From: Stenopsyche tienmushanensis
Taxonomy: Eukaryota > Arthropoda > Insecta > Trichoptera > Stenopsychidae
Assembly: GCA_008973525.1 (NCBI GenBank)
Contig: WACJ01000044.1
Span: 1,488,001 to 1,552,000 of the forward strand
DNA length: 64,000 bases
Reading direction: 5' to 3'
This document shows positions 55,913 through 64,000 of the stretch, one piece after another (positions within the stretch are counted from its first letter, which is position 1; each line of letters opens with the position of its first letter). The position numbers and the translations under genes were made by a program. The notes below the pieces were generated by a model. It had not been told where the DNA came from, ran no database searches, and was given only the letters and a program-made list of their open reading frames with translations.

Positions 55913-56618
55913 AGTAATATGAAGCACTGAATCGGATTTATTTTTTTCGCGAGGCGTATCGAGTGTCGAGTCGTTTTGCTTACAAAATTACGTTTACGTC
56001 TACGTTTACGTTTTACAGTATATTATAATGTTATGCACGTAATTTTCGTTAGGACAAGATGGAACGATCTTACTGATGATGGGGGCCCTTTTGGAGGGCT
56101 CTATTTGGAGGGCGCAGCCCCGGCGGCGAGGCGGAGCCCCTGCGGTGAGGTGCCGACAAGGCACAGGAAGGATGAACGTAGCACTGAATCGGATTTATTT
56201 TTTTCGCGAGGCGAATCGAGCGTCGAGTCGTTTTGCTTACAAAATTACGTTTACGTCTACGTTTACGTTTACGTTACAGGAAGGATGAACGTAGCACTGA
56301 ATCGGATTTATTTTTTTCGCGAGGCGTATCGAGCGTCGAGTCGTTTTGCTTACAAAATTACGTTTACGTCTACGTTTACGTTTTACAGTATATTATAATG
56401 TTATGCACGTAATTTTCGTTAGGACAAGATGGAACGATCTTACTGATGATGGGGGCCCTTTTGGAGAGCTCCATTTGGAGGGCGCAGCCCCGGCGGCGAG
56501 ACGGAGCCCCGGCAGTGAGGTGCCGACAAGGCGCAGGAAGGATGAAAGTAGCACTGAATCGGATTTATTTTTTTCGCGAGGCGAAACGAGCGTCGAGTCA
56601 TTTTGCTTACAAAATTAC
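55913..56618 (-). repeat. Satellite S, inverted block (left part)
   Basis: Orientation flips after a few junction bases (AATATGA). Reading inward on the minus strand from module B copy 3, the unit order and variants match forward block 1 rather than block 2: CTACTTTCATCC in the first unit, a 113-bp short unit, then a unit with CCTTCCTGTGCC and CAAATAGAGCCC. Confidence 0.93.
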
Positions 56619-56804
56619 TTACACCTGTCCCAGACTCCCTGAAGTCCACAGAACAAAACCTATGGTGAGGGGAAAGAAGAAAAATATTTGGGGGGGGGGG
56701 ACCGGAAAAAAAATTCGAGGGGGAATGGTGCCCGCGGGGGCGCCGCAGGGCGCAGCCCTACAGCGAGCTAAGAATATGGGCTAATTGGGCTTAACGATCT
56801 ATAC

Positions 56805-56997
56805 CAGTGATTCCCAAAGTGGTCTATATCGACCCCCAGGGGTCTATGACAACCTGCAAGGGGTCTACATCAGCGAAAAATAAAATTGGGGGTCCATGAA
56901 ATGAAAATGGGGGTTCACGATAGTGGATCTCAACACATACACTGATAGTACCTATTTACCGCGCGCTATTTAGCGGACCCCTGTTTAAGAACCGCTG
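56805..56997 (-). mobile_element. hAT MITE 2, copy in module B copy 3
   Basis: Inverted equivalent of 50996-51188. Confidence 0.75.
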
Positions 56998-57217
56998 CAC
57001 TAGATAATTATTTTTGAATAAAATGCATTTATTAAATACAATGATCACATTTTACAACAATAAAAAGATTTCTATGCAAACATAAAGCGAAAGTGTAATA
57101 TAAAAAAAAAATGTTTATGAGTAAAAAATTCTAAAATATCCAAATTATATTGTTTCAATTGAAAGATTAATAATTTTGCAAGTGGTTATTCATGCTGTAT
57201 AAGGGATTCATGTAGGA

Positions 57218-57422
57218 CAGTGCTTCCTAACCTTTTCAGTATTGTTACGCCTATGGTCTATAAGGGAAACTGATTTTACCCCTCTTTAAAATTTGTGCTC
57301 AGTCACATGGCGTTGATCTGTAATTTTATTATCTACATACCAAAAATTACCAGCATGATTACCCTCGCAGAACACCTGTTTTACCCCTACAGGGGTAATT
57401 CCCCCTAGGTTAGGAACCACTG
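57218..57422 (-). mobile_element. hAT MITE 1, copy in module B copy 3
   Basis: Inverted equivalent of 50571-50775 with both 8-bp flanks retained. Confidence 0.93.
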
Positions 57423-58107
57423 ATGTAGGATCATCTAGGAAGTTTGCTTTAGAGTTGGCGCCGCACCTGGTGTGTAATGTAGTTTGTTTGGTCCTGCGTG
57501 TTTGTCGGCCATTTTGTTTAGTCACAGTAAATTCTTTCGAAGAAGAGACAACATGCGAGACCAAAATGCCTCATAATTAGAATATCAACATTATAATCAA
57601 CCGTAATCATTCGTGTTTAAATTGTACTGACAAAGCCATATCAAATTTAAAGATATATATTATATATTAAGATATAACGAAGCACTGAATCGGATTTATT
57701 TTTTTCGCGAGGCGTATCGAGCGTCGAGTCGTTTTGCTTACAAAATTACGTTTACGTCTACGTTTACGTTTTACAGTATATTATAATGTTATGCACGTAG
57801 TTTTCGTTAGGACAAGATGGAACGATCTTACTGATGATGGGGGCCCTTTTGGAGGGCTCCATTTGGAGGGCGCAGCCCCGGCGGCGAGGCGGAGCCCCTG
57901 CGGTGAGGTGCCGACAAGGCGCAGGAAGGATGAATGTAGCACTGAATCGGATTTATTTTTTTCGCGAGGCGTATCGAGTGTCGAGTCGTATTGCTTACAA
58001 AATTACGTTTACGTCTACGTTTACGTTTTACAGTATATTATAATGTTATGCACGTAATTTTCGTTAGGACAAGATGGAACGATCTTACTGATGATGGGGG
58101 CCCTTTT

Positions 58108-58163
58108 GGAGGGCTCCATTTGGAGGGCTCCATTTGGAGGGCTCCATTTGGAGGGCTCCATTT
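58108..58163 (-). repeat. 14-bp subrepeat, 4 copies
   Basis: GGAGGGCTCCATTT occurs four times in tandem; ordinary units have one. The motif contains the self-complementary GGAG.CTCC, so the expansion can form strings of short hairpins. Confidence 0.95.
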
Positions 58164-58401
58164 GGAGGGCGCAGCCCCGGCGGCGAGGCGGAGCCCCTGC
58201 GGTGAGGTGCCGACAAGGCGCAGGAAGGATGAATGTAGCACTGAATCGGATTTATTTTTGTCGCGTATCGAGTGTCGAGTCGTTTTGCTTACAAAATTAC
58301 GTTTACGTCTACGTTTACGTTTTACAGTATATTATAATGTTATGCACGTAGTTTTCGTTAGGACAAGATGGAACGATCTTACTGATGATGGGGGCCCTTT
58401 T

Positions 58402-58485
58402 GGAGGGCTCCATTTGGAGGGCTCCATTTGGAGGGCTCCATTTGGAGGGCTCCATTTGGAGGGCTCCATTTGGAGGGCTCCATTT
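58402..58485 (-). repeat. 14-bp subrepeat, 6 copies
   Basis: Six perfect GGAGGGCTCCATTT copies in the unit neighbouring the 4-copy expansion. The two expansions are adjacent but differ in number, implying successive slippage or unequal exchange. Confidence 0.95.
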
Positions 58486-58886
58486 GGAGGGCGCAGCCCC
58501 GGCGGCGAGGCGGAGCCCCTGCGGTGAGGTGCCGACAAGGCGCAGGAAGGATGAATGTAGCACTGAATCGGATTTATTTTTTTCGCGAGGCGTATCGAGT
58601 GTCGAGTCGTTTTGCTTACAAAATTACGTTTACGTCTACGTTTACGTTTTACAGTATATTATAATGTTATGCACGTAATTTTCGTTAGTACAAGATGGAA
58701 CGATCTTACTGATGATGGGGGCCCTTTTGTAGGGCTCTATTTGGAGGGCGCAGCCCCGGCGGCGAGGCGGAGCCCCTGCGGTGAGGTGCCGACAAGGCGC
58801 AGGAAGGATGAATGTAGCACTGAATCGGATTTATTTTTTTCGCGAGGCGTATCGAGCGTCGAGTCGTTTTGCTTACAAAATTACGT

Positions 58887-61800
58887 TCATCCTTCCTGTA
58901 ACGTAAACGTAAACGTAGACGTAAACGTCTCGAAAAGCAAAACGACTCGACACTCGATACGCCTCGCGAAAAAAATAAATCCGATTCAGTGCTACATTCA
59001 TCCTTCCTGCGCCTTGTCGGCACCTCACCGCAGGGGCTCCGCCTCGCCGCCGAGGCTGCGCCCTCCAAATGGAGCCCTCCAAAAGGGCCCCCATCATCAG
59101 TAAGATCGTTCCATCTTGTCCTAACGAAAACTACGTGCATAACATTATAATATACTGTAAAACGTAAACGTAGACGTAAACGTAATTTTGTAAGCAAAAC
59201 GACTCGACGCTCGATACGCCTCGCGAAAAAAATAAATCCGATTCAATGCTACATTCATCCTTCCTGCGCCTTGTCGGCACCTCACCGCAGGGGCTCCGCC
59301 TCGCCGCCGGGGCTGCGCCCTCCAAATAGAGCCCTCCAAAAGGGCCCCCATCATCAGTAAGATCGTTCCATCTTGTCCTAACGAAAATTACGTGCATTAC
59401 ATTATAATATACTGTAAAACGTAAACGTAGACGTAAACGTAATTTTGTAAGCAAAACGACTCGACGCTCGATACGCCTCGCGAAAAAAATAAATCCGATT
59501 CAGTACTACGTTCATCCTTCCTGTAACGTAAACGTAGACGTAAACGTAATTTTGTAAGCAAAACGACTCGACGCTCGATACGCCTCGCGAAAAAAATAAA
59601 TCCGATTCAGTGCTACATTCATCCTTCCTGCGCCTTGTCGGCACCTCACCGCAGGGGCTCCGCCTCGCCGCCGGGGATGCGCCCTCCAAATAGAGCCCTC
59701 CAAAAGGGCCCCCATCATCAGTAAGATCGTTCCATCTTATCCTAACGAAAATTACGTGCATAACATTATAATATACTGTAAAACTTAAACGTAGACGTAA
59801 ACGTAATTTTGTAAGCAAAACGACTCGACACTCGATACGCGAAAAAAATAAATCCGATTCAGTGCTACATTCATCCTTCCTGCGCCTTGTCGGCACCTCA
59901 CCGCAGGGGCTCCGCCTCGCCGCCGGGGCTGCGCCCTGCAAATGGAGCCCTCCAAAAGGGCCCCCATCATCAGTAAGATCGTTCCATCTTGTCCTAACGA
60001 AAATTACGTGCATAACATTATAATATACTGTAAAACGTAAACGTAGACGTAAACGTAATTTTGTAAGCAAAACGACTCGACACTCGATACGCCTCGCGAA
60101 AAAAATAAATCCGATTCAGTGCTACATTCATCCTTCCTGCGCCTTGTCGGCACCTCACCGCAGGGGCTCCGCCTCGCCGCCGGGGCTGCGCCCTCCAAAT
60201 GGAGCCCTCCAAAAGGGCCCCCATCATCAGTAAGATCGTTCCATCTTGTCCTAACGAAAATTACGTGCATAACATTATAATATACTGTAAAACGTAAACG
60301 TAGACGTAAACGTAATTTTGTAAGCAAAACGACTCGACGCTCGATACGCCTCGCGAAAAAAATAAATCCGATTCAATGCTACATTCATCCTTCCTGCGCC
60401 TTGTCGGCACCTCACCGCAGGGGCTCCGCCTCGCCGCCGGGGTTGCGCCCTCCAAATGGAGCCCTCCAAAAGGGCCCCCATCATCAGTAAGATCGTTCCA
60501 TCTTGTCCTAACGAAAATTACGTGCATTACATTATAATATACTGTAAAACGTAAACGTAGACGTAAACGTAATTTTGTAAGCAAAACGACTCGACGCTCG
60601 ATACGCCTCGCGAAAAAAATAAATCCGATTCAGTACTACGTTCATCCTTCCTGTAACATAAACGTAAACGTAGACGTAAACGTAATTTTGTAAGCAAAAC
60701 GACTCGACGCTCGATACGCCTCGCGAAAAAAATAAATCCGATTCAATGCTACATTCATCCTTCCTGCGCCTTGTCGGCACCTCACCGCAGGGGCTCCGCC
60801 TCGCCGCCGGGATTGCGCCCTCCAAATGGAGCCCTCCAAAAGGGCCCCCATCATCAGTAAGATCGTTCCATCTTGTCCTAACGAAAATTACGTGCATTAC
60901 ATTATAATATACTGTAAAACGTAAACGTAGACGTAAACGTAATTTTGTAAGCAAAACGACTCGACGCTCGATACGCCTCGCGAAAAAAATAAATCCGATT
61001 CAGTGCTACGTTCATCCTTCCTGTAACGTAAACGTAAACGCAGACGTAAACGTAATTTTGTAAGCAAAACGACTCGACGCTCGATACGCCTCGCGAAAAA
61101 AATAAATCCGATTCAGTGCTACGTTCATCCTTCCTGCGCCTTGTCGTCACCTCACCGCAGGGGCTCCGCCTCGCCGCCGGGGTTGCGCCCTCCAAATGGA
61201 GCCCTCCAAAAGGGCCCCCATCATCAGTAAGATCGTTCCATCTTGTCCTAACGAAAATTACGTGCATTACATTATAATATACTGTAAAACGTAAACGTAG
61301 ACGTAAACGTAATTTTGTAAGCAAAACGACTCGACGCTCGATACGCCTCGCGAAAAAAATAAATCCGATTCAGTCCTACGTTCATCCTTCCTGTAACGTA
61401 AACGTAAACGCAGACGTAAACGTAATTTTGTAAGCAAAACGACTCGACGCTCGATACGCCTCGCGAAAAAAATAAATCCGATTCAGTGCTACATTCATCC
61501 TTCCTGCGCCTTGTCGGCACCTCACCGCAGGGGCTCCGCCTCGCCGCCGGGGTTGCGCCCTCCAAATGGAGCCCTCCAAAAGGGCCCCCATCATCAGTAA
61601 GATCGTTCCATCTTGTCCTAACGAAAACTACGTGCATAACATTATAATATACTGTAAAACGTAAACGTAGACGTAAACGTAATTTTGTAAGCAAAACGAC
61701 TTGACGCTCGATACGCCTCGCGAAAAAAATAAATCCGATTCAGTGCTACATTCATCCTTCCTGCGCCTTGTCGGCACCTCACCGCAGGGGCTCCGCCTCG

Positions 61801-62186
61801 CCGCCGGGGTTGCGCCCTCCAAATGGAGCCCTCCAAAAGGGCCCCCATCATCAGTAAGATCGTTCCATCTTGTCCTAACGAAAATTACGTGCATTACATT
61901 ATAATATACTGTAAAACGTAAACGTAGACGTAAACGTAATTTTGTAAGCAAAACGACTCGACGCTCGATACGCCTCGCGAAAAAAATAAATCCGATTCAG
62001 TGCTACGTTCATCCTTCCTGTAACGTAAACGTAAACGCAGACGTAAACGTAATTTTGTAAGCAAAACGACTCGACGCTCGATACGCCTCGCGAAAAAAAT
62101 AAATCCGATTCAGTGCTACGTTCATCCTTCCTGCGCCTTGTCGTCACCTCACCGCCGGGGCTCCGCCTCGCCGCCGGGGCTGCGCT
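58887..62186 (+). repeat. Satellite S, forward block 3, with 370-bp higher-order repeat
   Basis: Forward orientation resumes after a fold-back junction (TTCATCCTTCCTGTAACG beside the inverted block). About eleven long units alternate irregularly with short units. From about 60569 to 61679 long plus short pairs repeat three times at exactly 370 bp (60569, 60939, 61309, 61679). Variants accumulate toward the right: GCATTACATTAT for GCATAACATTAT, and GCAGACG for GTAGACG. The last unit breaks off in CGGGGCTGCGC. Confidence 0.95.
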
Positions 62187-62290
62187 AAACTGCTGCTAAA
62201 TTTTATTGCATTCCTTCCACCTTCCACATTCCTTATCGAGACGTTTGCGAAAGCGTTCGTCAATACGTTCACTCAGGATACCCGTTGGTT
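62187..62290. other. Right flank of the satellite
   Basis: Unique sequence beginning TAAACTGCTGCTAAA; nothing recognisable. Confidence 0.5.
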
Positions 62291-62692
62291 GAATCAAAAA
62301 AATCGTATATTGTGCTTATAGCTAAATAATTTTATCGAATATACGAATCACTTTTATATAATGATATTTTTTCGGATTGGGAATTTTTTAGAATTTCACG
62401 TAATTACTGAAGGAATTCTTGGAATTTCTTATGGAATTCTTGGAATTTTTCACAGATTTCCAGGAATTTTAAGGAATTCCTGGAATTTAAGGAATTCTAA
62501 GAAGACCAGGAAAAATCGATACTTAAATTTTCATTTTCCTAATATTTCTATACAACTTTGCCTATTTTAAAATTTAATAGAAATTTATTTTGAATATATG
62601 AAAAGCTGACGAATTGTTATTGTGTATCATTTTATAAATATTTTTAGGAATTTTCAGTAAGAATTTATACGAGATATATTTTTACAGATCAA
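62291..62692 (+). repeat. AT-rich tandem duplication, copy 1
   Basis: TCAAAAAAATCGTATATTGT at 62297 recurs at 62690. GGAATT-rich sequence (TGAAGGAATTCTTGGAATT) and the following TTTTCATTTTCCTAATATTT recur degenerately after 63768. The unit is about 400 bp. The internal GGAATT runs look like a simple repeat derived by slippage. The ORF 62361-62570 is incidental. Confidence 0.7.
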
Positions 62693-62760
62693 AAAAATCG
62701 TATATTGTAATTATAGCTTAAAAATTTTATAAAATATACGAACCACTTGTATGTGATGAT
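62693..62760 (+). repeat. AT-rich tandem duplication, copy 2 (left part)
   Basis: Start of the second copy, up to the hAT insertion. Its last 8 bp, GTGATGAT, are the hAT target-site duplication. Confidence 0.75.
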
Positions 62761-63760
62761 TAGGGAATCCAATCCCGAGCCAAAATTTCGATCCCGGGAT
62801 TTCGGGATTTCATTAGACAATCCCGGGATCAGTTCCGGGATCCCGGGATTGGGATTTTCAATATTTTAAGAAATTACCTTAATGAATTTGATCAAAAATT
62901 ACTAATAAGTCCATTTGTTCAATATAAAAAATCACTCGAAGGCCAAAGAATTTTATTTATTTAAGAAAAGATAAAAATACAATTCAAAAATAGATAAATA
63001 AAACACTAAAAAATTCAAAAATTATTTTGAAATAATGCCCGTAGTAACATTAACATTAAACATTAGTGTTTCGTCATTTAGTCTGGATCTGATTTTGGAA
63101 GTCGGACAACTTGCTGCTGAAAATGCACGCTTAGCTTCCACACTCGTTGGAGGTATCATCATCAGATATTTAAATGCTAGTTCGAGTTGATAACCGCGTG
63201 AGCCCTCATTTTCGTATAACACCATTAATGTGACTGATAAAATTCTTTTCTGCTGAGACACGGGCTAAAAATCGCAAAATTCCCGATTTCCCGACAAATT
63301 ATTTATTTCCGTCGCTGCAGATGAATACTTATATACTATAATACTTTGATGTGATTTGTAATTATATTACGGAGGAATACAAAAATGCTAAGCCCCAAAT
63401 CTATTATATTTCATATCGATATTCCCATTATTCGTCAGGGTGTAGTAAATACATCACCGGTAGAGAAAGGTTACTATAACAATTTGAAAAACATACATGT
63501 ACGCTATATATGTATACATAGATTAAACAGTCACTGCTCCTATGCATCGCCTAAATTCGCCAATTAGTAATTAAGCCACTGTTTCCAAGCATCCAAATTT
63601 CGTCGGGAATGTCTCGATTTAGTAGCCTTCATCGTGTTGGTGAGGTGTACGATTTCTATTAAATAAAAGTTTCAATCCCGGGATTTTCGGGATTACGTTT
63701 TCTAATCCCGGGATTCTTAAGTACCTAAAGCTGTCCGGGATCCCGGGATTGGATTCCCTA
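62761..63760 (-). mobile_element. hAT element, 1000 bp, perfect 8-bp TSD
   Basis: The inverted ends TAGGGAATCCAATCCCG match perfectly over 17 bp. Subterminal regions carry repeated ATCCCGGGAT motifs on both sides, probable transposase-binding sites. GTGATGAT flanks the element at 62753-62760 and 63761-63768. Inside is only a transposase C-terminal remnant, so it is a nonautonomous internal-deletion derivative. A truncated relative lies at 106-325. Confidence 0.95.
63022..63261 (-). pseudogene. hAT transposase C-terminal dimerisation domain remnant
   Basis: The open 79-codon minus-strand frame contains ELAFKYLMMIPPTSVEAKRA, FSAAS and KIRSRLNDETLMFNVNV. This is the hATC dimerisation region (usual form: A..YL.IP.TS...ER.FS.A......RSRL..E.......). 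The catalytic DDE core, BED finger and remaining N-terminus are absent. The start codon used by the frame is fortuitous. Confidence 0.9.
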
Positions 63761-63768
63761 GTGATGAT

Positions 63769-64000
63769 GTATATACGAATTTAATGGGATTTTACAGGAT
63801 TTTACGAAATAGCTGAAGGAAATCGAGGAATTGCTCGAGGAATTTTAGGAATCCAGGCACATTCGATTTTAAAATTTCCATTTCTTAATATTTCCATTAT
63901 TACTTTATATAAATATATTTACAGCCGACGATGAAAAATAAAATCCCGCAGATTGAATTCTTTAGCTCGACTTGATTCGTGCTTATCTGCTAATTTGAGT
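63769..64000 (+). repeat. AT-rich tandem duplication, copy 2 (right part) and window end
   Basis: After the target-site duplication the sequence resumes the second copy: TATACGAATTTAATGGGATT, GAAATAGCTGAAGGAA, AGGAATTTTAGGAATCCAGG and TTTCCATTTCTTAATATTTC parallel 62360-62555. Similarity fades toward 63950. Confidence 0.7.

Larger units (their letters stand above)
56619..57656 (-). repeat. Module B, copy 3 (inverted, mosaic)
   Basis: Near-identical to copies 1 and 2. Its far end (57540 side) has the copy-2 variant GGTCTCGC and the shared AT linker, whereas its near end has copy-1 variants (CATTCCCCC, CCATAGG). One private change, GAATGATT for GATTGATT, is present. Both MITEs are intact. Confidence 0.92.
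57675..58886 (-). repeat. Satellite S, inverted block (right part) with expanded subrepeats
   Basis: Four long units in inverted orientation. Two have expanded internal 14-bp repeats (58108-58163 and 58402-58485). One copy has a shortened GCGAGGCG region (TTTGTCGCGTATCG near 58257). The block ends at TTACAAAATTACG next to the second orientation switch. Confidence 0.93.

Noticed and set aside
51326..62147. Dozens of 60-220 codon ORFs on both strands across the satellite (for example frames reading LRLRLR..FTVYYNVMHV and EGSIWRA)
   Set aside because: They are the same repeat unit translated in several frames. Identity is as high at third codon positions as elsewhere, ORFs overlap on both strands, and ends fall at arbitrary unit positions.
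51376..62186. CRISPR-like array
   Set aside because: Units are 113-257 bp with no short repeat/unique spacer alternation, and the context is eukaryotic.
51376..62186. Telomeric repeat or telomere-associated array based on the ACGTAA hexamers
   Set aside because: The hexamer block is only about 20-26 bp per unit and is not the arthropod TTAGG type. Subtelomeric location cannot be judged from this window.
1..64000. An intact autonomous transposon that could mobilise the others
   Set aside because: Every transposase or reverse transcriptase seen is truncated or frameshifted, and none keeps a full catalytic core.

Overview
The window looks like a gene-poor, AT-rich stretch of an arthropod nuclear genome, most likely an insect. 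The reasons are many decayed mariner copies of several lineages, R1-type non-LTR retrotransposon 3' ends, RTE-like LINE tails, hAT and LTR-retrotransposon remnants, and no bacterial-style operons. I found no intact host protein-coding gene. One short candidate exon (about 31.45 kb) and one unidentified 108-codon ORF (18.7 kb) are the only open frames I could not assign to repeats or noise. Four tRNA-like Pol III units are present.

Region by region. 1-6 kb: a hAT fragment with a 23-bp hairpin, a deleted mariner, an unidentified dispersed repeat, an RTE-like LINE tail and an LTR fragment. 5.8-8.8 kb: three tRNA-like sequences each fused directly to a mariner transposase C-terminal remnant, two of them in a ~287-bp tandem duplication; a separate 89-nt tRNA-like sequence; and an 898-bp mariner deletion derivative with clear TIRs. 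9.8-10.5 kb: a 5'-truncated R1-like insertion with a poly-A and a perfect 14-bp target-site duplication. 12-18 kb: further mariner and Tc1-like remnants and an unrecognised repeat ('D') that also sits inside a dead mariner. 18-50 kb: mostly unique sequence, alternating very AT-rich tracts with GC-richer islands, sprinkled with LTR pieces, a five-copy TIR MITE, two more R1-like fragments, a ~1-kb foldback element, a hAT 5' end and a complete solo LTR (49492-49971).

50.3-62.2 kb is the most unusual region: about 11 kb of a CpG-rich satellite with ~257-bp long units and ~113-bp short units. It is broken into forward, inverted and forward blocks and interspersed with three near-identical copies of a ~1.04-kb module (module B) that itself carries two hAT-type MITEs. 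The third B copy is inverted and mosaic: one end resembles copy 2 and the other copy 1. Two units in the inverted block carry expanded 14-bp subrepeats. The final 1.8 kb is a tandem duplication of AT-rich sequence, one copy split by a 1000-bp hAT element with a perfect 8-bp target-site duplication; this hAT is the same family as the fragment at the start of the window, in opposite orientation.

Nothing here works as a pathway. The picture is a transposon graveyard with one recently active satellite that grew by unequal exchange, inversion and probably gene conversion. Family assignments come from recognising conserved peptide and terminal motifs by eye. Coordinates of TIR/TSD-defined elements are exact; those of decayed fragments are approximate.
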